DNA from: Rhizobium mongolense subsp. loessense
GTDB lineage: Bacteria > Pseudomonadota > Alphaproteobacteria > Rhizobiales > Rhizobiaceae
Reading direction: 5' to 3'
NCBI RefSeq assembly: GCF_900099775.1
Contig: NZ_FMTM01000003.1
Coordinates: 1-64,000, forward strand
Length of the DNA: 64,000 nucleotides
Part shown: positions 43,962 through 52,719 of the stretch, in pieces
How the letters are laid out: every line of letters starts with the position of its first letter
Position numbering within the stretch: the stretch's first letter is position 1
Translations under genes and position numbers: made by a program
Notes under the pieces: generated by a model
The model's input: only the letters and a program-made list of their open reading frames with translations
What the model was told of the DNA's origin: nothing
Databases searched by the model: none

Positions 43962-44984
43962 ATGACCGAGAATACCAATGCCAGCCTGCCGTCCTTCGCG
44001 AACGGCACGATCAATCTTGCTTCCGCGCGCCTCGGCGCCAGGGGTCTCTATGCGACGGACGAGTTCTTTGCGCCACTGGAGCGCATGCTGCAGGATGTGC
44101 CGGCGAGCTTCGATCCGGACCTTTACGATGACAACGGCAAGTACATGGACGGCTGGGAAAGCCGCCGCAAGCGCGTCCCCGGCCATGACTGGGCGATCGT
44201 CAAGCTTGCCATGCCCGGCCGTATTTTCGGGTTCGACGTCGACACCAGCTATTTTACCGGCAACTATCCGCCGCATTGCTCGATCGAGGCCGCTTTCGTC
44301 GAAGACGGCGACCCGACCGATGCAACGGTGTGGACCGAAATCCTCGCGAAGTCGCCTCTGGGGCCAAGTGCGCATCATTTCTTCGAGAATGCTGGCAAGG
44401 AAAAGATCTGGACGCATCTGCGCCTGCATATCTATCCCGATGGCGGCGTCGCGCGCCTGCGCGTCTACGGCTCGGCTTATTTCGACTGGTCGAAGGTCGG
44501 TGCGAGCGAGGAGGTTGACCTCGGCTATATCTTCAATGGCGCGAAGTCGCTTGCCTGGTCGGACGCCCATTATGGCCACCCGGACAAGATGCTCGGCCCC
44601 GGCCGCGGTATCAATATGGGCGACGGCTGGGAAACCAAGCGCCGCCGCGGCCCGGGTCACGACTGGGCTGTGATCCGACTCGGCCACCCAGGCACGATCA
44701 ATCGCGTCATTGTCGATACCGCTTTCTTCAAGGGCAATTTCCCCGACACCTGCGAGCTTCTCGGCGCTTTTCTGCCCGAGCTTGGCGATACGCTGAGCGA
44801 AGCAGATACTGCGGCTTCGGAAAACTGGAAGCCGATCCTGACGCGCACCAAGCTGCAGATGGACCACATCCACGAATATGGCGCGGATGCCATCGCCAAT
44901 ATCGGGCCGGTGACGCATGTCCGCATCGCGATGCATCCGGATGGCGGCATCATGCGGCTGCGGCTCTTCGGGGTGAAGGGGTGA
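43962..44984 (+). CDS. alc: Allantoicase
   Basis: A 340-residue enzyme splitting allantoate into ureidoglycolate and urea. It consists of two homologous halves, seen in the paired runs GWESRRKRVPGHDWAIVKL and GWETKRRRGPGHDWAVIRL and in VDTSYFTGNYP and VDTAFFKGNFP. The start follows the uraD stop without a gap. Immediately after it the cluster is interrupted by a toxin-antitoxin pair before allA. Confidence 0.92.
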   Translation: MTENTNASLPSFANGTINLASARLGARGLYATDEFFAPLERMLQDVPASFDPDLYDDNGKYMDGWESRRKRVPGHDWAIVKLAMPGRIFGFDVDTSYFTGNYPPHCSIEAAFVEDGDPTDATVWTEILAKSPLGPSAHHFFENAGKEKIWTHLRLHIYPDGGVARLRVYGSAYFDWSKVGASEEVDLGYIFNGAKSLAWSDAHYGHPDKMLGPGRGINMGDGWETKRRRGPGHDWAVIRLGHPGTINRVIVDTAFFKGNFPDTCELLGAFLPELGDTLSEADTAASENWKPILTRTKLQMDHIHEYGADAIANIGPVTHVRIAMHPDGGIMRLRLFGVKG

Positions 44985-45011
44985 GTTCTTTCTTCTTTAT
45001 CGCCGCTCGCC

Positions 45012-45041
45012 TATATTCGAGGCATCAGGAGTGATGCCTCG
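45012..45041 (+). promoter_or_regulatory. Promoter, perfect palindrome and hidden ribosome site of the mntA-hepT pair
   Basis: TATATT (45012-45017) is a likely -10 box with only a weak -35. It is followed directly by CGAGGCATCA, the loop GGAG, and TGATGCCTCG (45018-45041): a perfect 10-bp inverted repeat whose loop is the only Shine-Dalgarno-like sequence, ending at the base before the ATG at 45042. Transcription would start inside the palindrome. This fits an autoregulatory operator of a toxin-antitoxin operon. Palindrome is seen; function is inferred. Confidence 0.7.
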
Positions 45042-45335
45042 ATGAAGCCATCGGAAGTACTGGAAAAGAACAGGCAGGCGATGCGCGATGCCACGACGCG
45101 TTTCAACGCGGCGAACCCGCGCATCTTCGGTTCCGTCGCCCGCGGCGAGGACAGGCCAGACAGCGATCTCGATATTCTCGTCGATGCGTTGCCGGGGGCG
45201 ACGCTATTCGATCTCGACGGGTTGCTGGAGGAGTTGCAGGCGCTGATGTCCGGGACGGAAATCCACGTTTTGACGCCAGGCGATTTTCCCGAACGTGTCC
45301 GCAGCCGGGTCCTGCAGGAAGCCAAGCCTGTATGA
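45042..45335 (+). CDS. mntA: MntA-type nucleotidyltransferase antitoxin
   Basis: A 97-residue minimal nucleotidyltransferase. The motif IFGSVARGEDRPDSDLDILV contains GSxxRG and the DxD metal pair. In HepT/MntA (type VII) systems this protein adds AMP units to a tyrosine of the HEPN toxin and silences it. The next gene overlaps it by four bases and encodes a HEPN protein, as expected. It has its own promoter and palindrome although it lies inside the ureide cluster. Confidence 0.85.
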   Translation: MKPSEVLEKNRQAMRDATTRFNAANPRIFGSVARGEDRPDSDLDILVDALPGATLFDLDGLLEELQALMSGTEIHVLTPGDFPERVRSRVLQEAKPV

Positions 45336-45694
45336 GTATCGATCGGCTTCGAACCTATCTCGACGAGATGCAGCAGGTCGCATTCGAAACCGTCGATTTC
45401 GTCAAGGACATGAGCAAGGATGAATTTCTGAAGGATCTTGTGAGACAGCGCGCGGTTGGAATGAACCTCCTGATGATCGGCGCGGCAACATCGCGAATCA
45501 TGGAGGATTATCCCGAGTTTGCGGCGGAATTTTCCAACGTGCCCTGGCAAAAGATGCGCGAAATGAGAAACCGGATCGCGCACGGCTATATGAGCATGAA
45601 CCTAGACACCGTTTGGGATACTGCGCAAACAGCCATCCCCGATCTTCTCGATCAACTGCATGGATTGCGTCACTGGCACGCCCAGGGTGAATGA
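45332..45694 (+). CDS. hepT: HepT-type HEPN ribonuclease toxin
   Basis: A 120-residue HEPN protein of the DUF86/HepT kind. The catalytic RNase motif Rx4HxY is intact in MREMRNRIAHGYM, with the Tyr that MntA modifies. The rest is helical (LRTYLDEMQQVAFETVDFVK; DLVRQRAVGMNLLMIGAATS). When free it should cut RNA and stop growth. Overlap with mntA (ATGA) couples their synthesis. It ends 3 bp before the start of allA, so allA may be read from the same transcript. Confidence 0.87.
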   Translation: MSIDRLRTYLDEMQQVAFETVDFVKDMSKDEFLKDLVRQRAVGMNLLMIGAATSRIMEDYPEFAAEFSNVPWQKMREMRNRIAHGYMSMNLDTVWDTAQTAIPDLLDQLHGLRHWHAQGE

Positions 45695-45697
45695 CTT

Positions 45698-46198
45698 TTG
45701 ACAGACCTTCTCGACATTCAGCCTCTCACCAAAACTGCTTTCGCGCCGTTCGGCGACGTTATCGAGGCCGATCCGGCAACAATGCGGTATATCAACGGCG
45801 GCACGACGGAACGTTTCCATGCGCTGGCGACGGCCGAGGCGGCAGGCGAGGGCGCACGCGTCATCATCAATCTCTTCCGCGGCCAGCCGCGCGCCTTTCC
45901 CTATGAGATCGGCATGATGGAGCGGCATCCTTTCGGCAGCCAGAGTTTCTCGCCGCTGTCCGGGCGGCCATTTCTGGTCGTGGTTTCGGAAGATCAGGAC
46001 GGAAAGCCCGGCAGGCCGCAGGTGTTTCTCGCACACGGCGACCAGGGCGTGAACTATCGGCGCAACGTCTGGCATCACCCGCTGCTCGTGCTCGGCCAAT
46101 CAAGCGACTTTCTCGTTGTTGACAGGGACGGTCCAGGCGACAATCTGCAAGAGCATTTCTTCGAAACCTCATACACGATCAGCGAGCCAGCTCTATGA
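45698..46198 (+). CDS. allA: Ureidoglycolate lyase
   Basis: A 166-residue cupin enzyme splitting ureidoglycolate into glyoxylate and urea. Family runs: [40 protein letters not shown] and [20 protein letters not shown]. The TTG at 45698 is taken as start because it gives the standard N-terminus; the ribosome site (GGGTGA) is weak, which suggests coupling to hepT translation just upstream. Overlaps uraH by four bases. Confidence 0.9.
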   Translation: MTDLLDIQPLTKTAFAPFGDVIEADPATMRYINGGTTERFHALATAEAAGEGARVIINLFRGQPRAFPYEIGMMERHPFGSQSFSPLSGRPFLVVVSEDQDGKPGRPQVFLAHGDQGVNYRRNVWHHPLLVLGQSSDFLVVDRDGPGDNLQEHFFETSYTISEPAL

Positions 46199-46551
46199 CC
46201 GGACTGACGACCCATGTTCTCGACACCGCCTCCGGTAAGCCTGCTGAAAGGCTGAGGATCGACCTTTTTCGCCTGGACGGGGATATCCGCCACCACATCA
46301 AGACGGTCGAGACCAATTCGGACGGCCGTGTCGACGGCGGCGCGATCCTCTCCGGCGAGAATTTCCAGGCAGGAACCTACGAACTGCTGTTCCATGCCGG
46401 CGATTATCTGCGCGCGTTAGGCATGCCGCTGCCGCATCCGGCCTTTCTCGATCTGGTACCGATCCGCTTCGGCATCGCCGACACCGGCGCGCATTATCAC
46501 GTGCCGCTTTTGATCTCGCCTTACGGCTATTCCACCTATCGCGGGAGCTAG
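46195..46551 (+). CDS. uraH: 5-hydroxyisourate hydrolase
   Basis: A 118-residue transthyretin-like enzyme hydrolysing 5-hydroxyisourate, the product of urate oxidation, to OHCU. Diagnostic features: [16 protein letters not shown] at the start, the conserved His/Arg positions, and the C-terminal YRGS. ATGA overlap with allA. No signal peptide, so it acts in the cytosol. Confidence 0.93.
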   Translation: MTGLTTHVLDTASGKPAERLRIDLFRLDGDIRHHIKTVETNSDGRVDGGAILSGENFQAGTYELLFHAGDYLRALGMPLPHPAFLDLVPIRFGIADTGAHYHVPLLISPYGYSTYRGS

Positions 46552-46554
46552 CCG

Positions 46555-47295
46555 ATGCGGTTTGCAGCTATCGCCGATATCCACGGCAATCATCTGGCTC
46601 TGGAGGCCGTGCTTGCTGATATCCGCGCGCAGGGCATTTCGGATATCGTCGATCTTGGCGATTGCTTCAGTAGTCCGCTGGAAGCAGGAAAGACCGCCGA
46701 TCTGCTTCTCTCGCTCGCCCTTCCGACAGTCCGCGGCAACCACGACCGCTACCTGATCGAGCAGAAGCCAGAATCCATGCATGCTTCCGACAAAGCTGCT
46801 TATCAGCAGCTTCTACCGCATCACCTCGATTGGCTGCGATCTCTGCCGAGCAACCTCATCTACAAAGGTGAAGCCTATCTCTGCCACGCGACGCCCAAGG
46901 ATGACAATCTCTACTGGCTGGAATCAGTCGCGCCGGAAGGCCATGTGCTTCTGAAGCCCTTGGAAGAGATCGAGGCGCTAGCGGAGGGGATCGATTTGCC
47001 GCTGATCCTGTGCGGCCATAGCCATATTTCGCGCCTTGTCCAGCTTCGCGACGGCCGCCTAATCGTCAATCCCGGCAGCGTCGGCGGCCCGGCTTATGAC
47101 GATGACAAACCCTATCCGCACAAGGTGGAGACTGGCCATCCGATGGCAAGCTACGCCATCCTGGAGAAATCCGCGTCCGGCTGGACACCTTATTTCCGCA
47201 ACGTCGCCTACGATCACATGGCGATGTCGAGACTTGCAAAAGCAAACGGCCGCCCCGACTGGGCGGCCGCGCTGGCAACGGGCTGGATTCGATAG
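46555..47295 (+). CDS. Metallophosphoesterase family protein
   Basis: A 246-residue calcineurin-like phosphoesterase. All metal motifs are present: DIHGNHLAL, LGDCFSSP, RGNHDRY, a lone His in YLCHATPKDD, and GHSHISR, followed by VNPGSVGGPA. Members hydrolyse phosphodiesters or monoesters; the substrate is unknown. It begins 3 bp after uraH, so it is probably the last gene of the ureide operon, though a link to purine breakdown is only positional. Confidence 0.85.
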   Translation: MRFAAIADIHGNHLALEAVLADIRAQGISDIVDLGDCFSSPLEAGKTADLLLSLALPTVRGNHDRYLIEQKPESMHASDKAAYQQLLPHHLDWLRSLPSNLIYKGEAYLCHATPKDDNLYWLESVAPEGHVLLKPLEEIEALAEGIDLPLILCGHSHISRLVQLRDGRLIVNPGSVGGPAYDDDKPYPHKVETGHPMASYAILEKSASGWTPYFRNVAYDHMAMSRLAKANGRPDWAAALATGWIR

Positions 47296-47813
47296 TTGTT
47301 TAGTCGTCTTTGTGAAGCGCCGAAGGACTCCTGTTTCACGACCTCATAGTCCGGACGTGGGTGTGGGGATCGAAGCTCCGCCCCGCGCGCGATGTCTCGT
47401 CGCAAGGATGCGCGACGACCGTCGTCATAAGGGGAGCCTGCTTGGCCTTGGCTATCAGCCGCTCATATTTCTCGTGTCGCCGGCTTTCCCAACGTTCTCC
47501 AAACCCGCCATCTGCACATGCTCCATGTTGAAAGACGAGTGCAAGCCCTCGGCTTTAGGCACATGTTGCATATGTTCTCTTCGCGCTCGCAGCATAGGTG
47601 CAGCGCTTCGACGCACCAACGTATTTTACAGTATCATACGCGGCGTTTTAGCTCGCCTCTTGGGCTGTAGAGGATCAACATCTTAAGCGCGCCCAAAGCG
47701 GTGACCTTTAACAGCAGAGGACTTCGCCGACAGACTGCCGACCTTCACGCGTCGTCCCCGCGAAACGCTTTTCAAGCTATACTCCTTCAAGCACAAACCG
47801 GCGGGGGGCGAGC
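47296..47813. other. Gene-free spacer holding a pta relic
   Basis: About 520 bp with no intact gene. Its composition is less GC-rich in places than the flanks. The only recognisable content is a minus-strand scrap of a phosphotransacetylase-type gene (47366-47473). The right part should hold the promoter of the ABC gene at 47814, for instance the TATACT at about 47778. Confidence 0.55.
47366..47473 (-). pseudogene. N-terminal scrap of a phosphate acetyltransferase-type gene
   Basis: The minus strand reads EKYERLIAKAKQAPLMTTVV and then AHPCDETS, matching the N-terminus of the phosphate acetyltransferase domain found in rhizobial enoyl-CoA hydratase/phosphate acetyltransferase proteins (pattern Y-RLI-AK---P---AHPCDE-SL-GA). 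After about 36 codons the similarity stops and no further part is present. A gene was evidently lost here, perhaps when the neighbouring ABC gene arrived. Confidence 0.5.
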
Positions 47814-49502
47814 ATGAGCCAGCAGCATATTCCGCTCAAGTTGACGGCGACCAGGTTCGTCCACGCGGTCAAAATCTTTATGACATCGGATGTGGGCGGA
47901 CGAGCCAGGTTCCTTCTCTTCGCACTGTTCACTCTCTTTGGTGGCATCAGCGCTCTGAACGTGGTCAACAGTTTCGTCGGCCGATACTTTATGACGGCGA
48001 TCGCGGAAAGGCAAACCGCTGAATTCATTCGCCAGGCAATCCTCTATACTGGCGCATTCGCCGCTTCGACGATTGTCTCGGTGGTTGCGCGGTTCGCGGA
48101 AGAACGACTGGCTTTGCTCTGGCGGGAATTCCTAACGCGTCGCGCGATCGGTCTCTACATGACAGGCGGCACATTCTACCGGGTCGGAATTCGAGGCAAG
48201 CTCTCGCACCCTGACCAGCGGATTGCCGAGGATATCAAGGCGTTCACGAATACCACGCTTTCCTTCGTGCTACTGCTCCTAAACAGTATGTTGACGATCT
48301 TGACCTTTTCGAGCGTGCTGTGGTTGATTAGCCCGCTCCTTTTCATCGCGGCTGTACTTTATTCGGCAATTGGATCGTACATGACGGTCGTGTTGGGTCG
48401 CCCCTTGATCAATCTCAACTATAACCAGCTCGACAGCGAAGCTGCCTTCCGGTCCGGTCTCATCCGTGTGCGGGAGAACTCGGAATCGATTGTTATCGAG
48501 GGGGGAGAGCAACACTACGCAAATGCGTTATTGAGGCAGTTCGACGAACTCACCGCGAACTTCAAACGCATAATCGCCGTCAATCGCAACGTGGGCTTCT
48601 TCACCACCGGCTTCAACTGGATGATACAAATCATACCGGTCGTCATCATCGCGCCAGCATTTATCCGTGGCGATATGGAGTTCGGCGTGATCACCCAATC
48701 GGCCGCGGCATTTGCGATGCTCGTAGGCGCGTTCTCCTTCATTGTGAGACAGTTCAAGTCGATCTCGAATTTTGCGACCGTCGTGGCGCGCATCAGCTCC
48801 CTGTTGGAAGCAATCGAGGAAGCTCGTGAACCGACAGTCACCGAGCTTGAAATCGTCGAGACCGAAGGACGTCTTGCTTATGAACGCGTTACGCTGACGT
48901 CGCCGACGCAGGAGGTTCTGCTGAAGAATCTTTCGATGGTGGTCCCGACCGACACGCGATTGATCGTTGCCGGAGACGGCGAAGCCGCGGGCACGGCATT
49001 GTTCCGGGCCACCGTGGGAATTGGCACCTCTGGGAAAGGACGCATCATTCGGCCACCACGCGAGCGCATGCGGTTCCTCGCGCAGCGCCCATATCCCGCT
49101 CCCGGTACTTTGCGCCGGTTCCTGGTGCCATCGGAACTTGCGACGGAGGAATCGGATGACCGGATCGTCGCTTTGCTCGGAAAGCTTGGTCTGGCGCGCG
49201 CTCTGACCCCCAGCGATCTTGATAAGGAGCAAGACTGGTCTGCTATACTGTCACCGCGCGAACAACAGCTTGTCGCAATCGCTGGCGTCCTCGTCGCGGC
49301 CCCGTCCTATGTCCTTCTGGAGAAAGCCGATACCATCTTCGGTCAGGAGCATTTGGCGGAGATTCTCAGGCTTCTCGCGGAACAAAAAATCGCATGCATC
49401 AACTTCGCGGAAGCGGACGCTCCGCGCACCGCTTATGATGCCGTTCTTGAATGTCATGCGGACGGATCCTGGACGTGGATTGACCAACGAAAACGCGCCT
49501 AG
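47814..49502 (+). CDS. SbmA/BacA/YddA-like ABC membrane protein with degenerate ATPase
   Basis: A 562-residue protein with a six-helix SbmA/BacA-like membrane domain (about 1-330; ALNVVNSFVGRYFMTAIAER, LLWREFLTRRAIGLYM, NPDQRI-like SHPDQRIAEDI) and a C-terminal ABC domain as in YddA/BclA. The ABC domain has lost its key residues: Walker A reads GDGEAAGT (387-394) without the Gly-Lys-Ser/Thr, Walker B ends VLLEK where LFLDE is usual, so both the Asp and the catalytic Glu are changed. The signature LSPREQQ and LAQRPYPAPGTLR survive. ATP hydrolysis is unlikely; uptake could be driven by protons as in SbmA/BacA. Substrates of relatives are peptides and B12. Confidence 0.82.
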   Translation: MSQQHIPLKLTATRFVHAVKIFMTSDVGGRARFLLFALFTLFGGISALNVVNSFVGRYFMTAIAERQTAEFIRQAILYTGAFAASTIVSVVARFAEERLALLWREFLTRRAIGLYMTGGTFYRVGIRGKLSHPDQRIAEDIKAFTNTTLSFVLLLLNSMLTILTFSSVLWLISPLLFIAAVLYSAIGSYMTVVLGRPLINLNYNQLDSEAAFRSGLIRVRENSESIVIEGGEQHYANALLRQFDELTANFKRIIAVNRNVGFFTTGFNWMIQIIPVVIIAPAFIRGDMEFGVITQSAAAFAMLVGAFSFIVRQFKSISNFATVVARISSLLEAIEEAREPTVTELEIVETEGRLAYERVTLTSPTQEVLLKNLSMVVPTDTRLIVAGDGEAAGTALFRATVGIGTSGKGRIIRPPRERMRFLAQRPYPAPGTLRRFLVPSELATEESDDRIVALLGKLGLARALTPSDLDKEQDWSAILSPREQQLVAIAGVLVAAPSYVLLEKADTIFGQEHLAEILRLLAEQKIACINFAEADAPRTAYDAVLECHADGSWTWIDQRKRA

Positions 49503-49590
49503 GGCTCGCGCGGATTTGGGCCGTTCAACTCCTTGCGAGATCCCGCATTGAACCGATGCCTTCCAAAGCCCGCTTGATGTGTCAGAAGCG

Positions 49591-50733
49591 CTACTGCCGC
49601 CCGGCGATGATGGAGGAGTTGACGTCGTTGATGTCGCGTTTGCCGCAGAGCGCCATGGTGATGTCCATCTCCTTGCGGAGGATGCCGAGCGCCAGTGTCA
49701 CGCCTTCTTTGCCCATGGCGCCGAGGCCGTAGAGGAAGGGACGGCCGATATAAGTGCCCTTGGCGCCGAGCGCCACCGCCTTCAGCACGTCCTGGCCGGA
49801 GCGGATGCCGCCGTCGAGATGGATCTCGATTCTATGTCCGACGGCATCGACGATCGGCGGGAGCATGCTGATCGAGGAAGGGGCGCCGTCGAGCTGACGG
49901 CCGCCATGGTTGGAGACGACGATTGCGTCGGCGCCCGTCTCGGCTGCGGCCTTCGCGTCCTCGACGTCGAGAATGCCCTTGATGATCAACGGGCCGCCCC
50001 ACTTTTCCTTGATCCAGGCGACGTCGGCCCAGGAGAGCTGCGGATCGAACTGCTCGGCCGTCCAGGAAGACAGCGAGGAGAGGTCGGAAACATTCTTGGC
50101 GTGGCCCACGATGTTGCCGAAGGTGCGGTGCTTCGTCTTCAGCATGTCGAGGCACCAGAAGGGGCGCGTCGCCATTTGCCAGATATGCTTCGGCGTGAAT
50201 TTCGGCGGAGCGGAGAGGCCGTTGCGCAGGTCCTTATGCCGCTGGCCGAGGATCTGCAGGTCGGCCGTCAGCACCAGCGCCGAGCACTTGGCCGCCTTGG
50301 CGCGGTTGATGAGGTCCATGACGAAGTCCTTGTCCTTCATCACATAGAGCTGGAACCAGAACGGCCGCGTCGTCACCGAGGCGACATCCTCGATCGAGCA
50401 GATGCTCATGGTCGAGAGAGTGAAGGGGACGCCGAATTCCTCGGCCGCGCGGGCAGCCAGCATCTCGCCGTCGGCATGCTGCATGCCCGTCAAGCCGGTT
50501 GGCGCGAGCGCCACCGGCATCGAGACTTTCTGGCCGATCATCGTCGTTTCCAGCGTGCGGTTCGTCATGTCGACGAGTACGCGCTGGCGCAGCTTGATCT
50601 TGGCGTAATCGCTCTCATTCGCCTGATAGGTCGACTCCGTCCAGGCGCCGGAATCCGCATAGTCGAAGAACATTTTCGGCACGCGGCGCTGGGCGAGTTG
50701 CTTGAGGTCAGCGATGGTGAGAGGAGTGGCCAT
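49591..50733 (-). CDS. lldD: FMN-dependent L-lactate dehydrogenase
   Basis: A 380-residue alpha-hydroxy-acid oxidising flavoenzyme. Marks: LKQLAQRRVPKMFFDYADSG, VALAPTGLTGMQHADGEMLA, FTLSTMSICSIEDVA, and the active-site His/Arg run VVSNHGGRQLDGAPSS. It most resembles LldD, which oxidises L-lactate to pyruvate and passes electrons to the quinone pool. Glycolate or other hydroxy acids remain possible. The start at 50733 fits the family; its ribosome site is weak. A quinone oxidoreductase gene lies 75 bp upstream on the same strand. Confidence 0.87.
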   Translation of the reverse strand: MATPLTIADLKQLAQRRVPKMFFDYADSGAWTESTYQANESDYAKIKLRQRVLVDMTNRTLETTMIGQKVSMPVALAPTGLTGMQHADGEMLAARAAEEFGVPFTLSTMSICSIEDVASVTTRPFWFQLYVMKDKDFVMDLINRAKAAKCSALVLTADLQILGQRHKDLRNGLSAPPKFTPKHIWQMATRPFWCLDMLKTKHRTFGNIVGHAKNVSDLSSLSSWTAEQFDPQLSWADVAWIKEKWGGPLIIKGILDVEDAKAAAETGADAIVVSNHGGRQLDGAPSSISMLPPIVDAVGHRIEIHLDGGIRSGQDVLKAVALGAKGTYIGRPFLYGLGAMGKEGVTLALGILRKEMDITMALCGKRDINDVNSSIIAGRQ

Positions 50734-50808
50734 GGACGGACTTTCGCATCTGGATAGTGCCGTGGCCCTTAACATGATTTCCAAACTGTTGGGTATCTCT
50801 TTCGCAGC

Positions 50809-51774
50809 CTATGGAACAAGAATAAGACTGCCCGCAACACGTCCTTCTTCGAGGAGTTGCTGCGCCTTGGCGGCGTCGGGCAAAGTGTATTCTCCGGCAA
50901 TCGTTGCTGTGATGCCGGAACGCAGAATCTCGACCACGGCTCTGGCCGCCGCTTTGTAACTATCGAGGTCGGCGACATAGGCGATGATGCTTGGATGGGC
51001 GAGAGATTTTCCGGGGCGCAGTTCCTCGACTGCGACCGGCGGTATCGGGCCGGCGGCCTGACCGATCGTTGCGGCGACGCCGAATGGCCGCAGGCATTGG
51101 ATGGTCTTCGACAGCATGCTGCCGCCGATGCCGTCATAGGCTGCGTCAACGCCGCGGCCGCCAGTCAGCCGCTTCACTTCGCCCACGACATCCGCATCGC
51201 GCCCGACGATCAGGTGGTCGGCGCCATGCTTGCGGGCAAGCACTGCCTTTTGCGCAGAACTGACGGTCCCGATCACTGTTGCGCCGAGATGCTTTGCCCA
51301 TTGAACCAAAATGGCGCCGAGCCCGCCGGCTGCCGCATGCACGAGGACGATCGTGCCGGGGGCGACTTTGTAGGTCTGCGTCAGCAGCATGTAGGCAGTC
51401 ATGCCCTTCAGCATCGAGGCTGCGGCGAGGCGTGATGGAATATCGTCCGGAAGGCGGATGGCGCGCTGGGCGGGGAGCAGGCGCGTTGCGGCATAGGCGC
51501 CGACCGTTCCGGCATAGGCAACGCGGTCACCCGGTTTCAGGTCGACGGTGCCGGTACCGACAGCCTCTACGATGCCCGCGCCCTCGACGCCAAGGACTGC
51601 GGGATAGGCTGGCAAGGGATAGATCCCTTTCCGATGGTAGATGTCGACGAAATTCATGCCGATCGCTTCATGCCGTATGCGGATCTCATTGGGGCCAGGC
51701 TGCTGCGGCGTGTGCTCCAGGACCTGCAGTTGTTCGATGCCGCCCGGCGCCTGAAGTGTAACGATCTTGTCCAA
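50809..51774 (-). CDS. qor: Zinc-free quinone oxidoreductase (QorA-like)
   Basis: A 321-residue medium-chain reductase of the quinone oxidoreductase branch. It has GMNFVDIYHRKGIYPLPAYP, GVEGAGIVEAVGTG, and the NADPH loop VHAAAGGLGAILVQWAKHLG; the zinc-binding residues of alcohol dehydrogenases are absent. It should reduce quinones or unsaturated carbonyls with NADPH. TTG at 51774 with GGAG 8 bases upstream is preferred over a TTG at 51804. Divergent from a LysR gene with about 96 bp between, which probably regulates it. Confidence 0.85.
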   Translation of the reverse strand: MDKIVTLQAPGGIEQLQVLEHTPQQPGPNEIRIRHEAIGMNFVDIYHRKGIYPLPAYPAVLGVEGAGIVEAVGTGTVDLKPGDRVAYAGTVGAYAATRLLPAQRAIRLPDDIPSRLAAASMLKGMTAYMLLTQTYKVAPGTIVLVHAAAGGLGAILVQWAKHLGATVIGTVSSAQKAVLARKHGADHLIVGRDADVVGEVKRLTGGRGVDAAYDGIGGSMLSKTIQCLRPFGVAATIGQAAGPIPPVAVEELRPGKSLAHPSIIAYVADLDSYKAAARAVVEILRSGITATIAGEYTLPDAAKAQQLLEEGRVAGSLILVP

Positions 51775-51870
51775 TGTCTGTGCTCCGATTTGCTGTCGCA
51801 GCAATCATGGCCGATGGCTTGTTGATCGGAAATTCCCTATTGTCTGCCAACTGATGGGAAAAAATGATCA

Positions 51871-52719
51871 ATGTTCGATTGGGAAAATCTTCGCTATTTC
51901 GCGGCCCTGGCGCAGACTGGAACTTTGCTCGGCGCTGCCCGCTCGCTCGCCGTGGAGCATGCGACGGTCGCCCGCCGCGTCGCCGGCCTGGAGGCGCAAA
52001 TGGGCGTGAAGCTCGTCGATCGGCGCGGGCGTCGCATATCGCTAACGGCAGAGGGGCAACGAGTCGCGGCGATGGCCGAGCGCATGGACGAGGAGGCGCG
52101 GGCGATTGAACGTGTGAGCCTTGCTGCCGGCGGCAGGCTTGCCGGCGATGTCAAGGTGAGCGCACCGCCGACGTTTGCGGCCGCGGTGCTCGCCGGGCCG
52201 CTCGTCGAGCTCCGGCGCAACCATCCAGACATCGGCATCACCATTGTCGGCGAGACGCGATACGCCTCGCTCGACCGGCGGGAGGCGGACATCGCGGTCC
52301 GCATGACGAAGCCGGAACAGGGAGACTTTACCATCACCAAGCTTGGCGACGTGGCTTTTGGCTTCTATGCGGCGCCAACTTATCTGGCTTCTGTGCCGGA
52401 GGAGGACTGGAACTTCATCGCCTATGACGAAACCATGTCGAGCTCGCCGCAGTCAACTCGCCTGCTCGAGGTGGCGAACGGGCGAAAACTCTTCATCAAG
52501 GCCACGACCCTCGAGTTCCAGCTTTCCGCCGCGCGAGCCGGCGGCGGTGTCGCCCTCCTGCCGAATTTCCTCCTTGCCGGCTTGGACGGACTCGTGAAGG
52601 CCATTCGGGAGCCCAAGCCGCTGACACGCGAAGTCTGGCTCGTCGTTCACTCCGACATCAGGAATGTCCCGATCATCCGCGCGGTGATGGAAGCTTTGAA
52701 GAAAAGCTGGTCTTATTGA
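51871..52719 (+). CDS. LysR-family regulator
   Basis: A 282-residue LysR protein: helix-turn-helix in WENLRYFAALAQTGTLLGAA and HATVARRVAGLEAQMGVKLV, then a ligand domain (GDVKVSAPPTFAAAVLAGPL; ADIAVRMTKPEQGDF). Divergent arrangement makes the quinone oxidoreductase gene its probable target. It belongs to the branch often seen near oxidoreductases. No ligand can be named. The 280 bp that follow (52720-53003) hold no credible gene. Confidence 0.85.
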   Translation: MFDWENLRYFAALAQTGTLLGAARSLAVEHATVARRVAGLEAQMGVKLVDRRGRRISLTAEGQRVAAMAERMDEEARAIERVSLAAGGRLAGDVKVSAPPTFAAAVLAGPLVELRRNHPDIGITIVGETRYASLDRREADIAVRMTKPEQGDFTITKLGDVAFGFYAAPTYLASVPEEDWNFIAYDETMSSSPQSTRLLEVANGRKLFIKATTLEFQLSAARAGGGVALLPNFLLAGLDGLVKAIREPKPLTREVWLVVHSDIRNVPIIRAVMEALKKSWSY

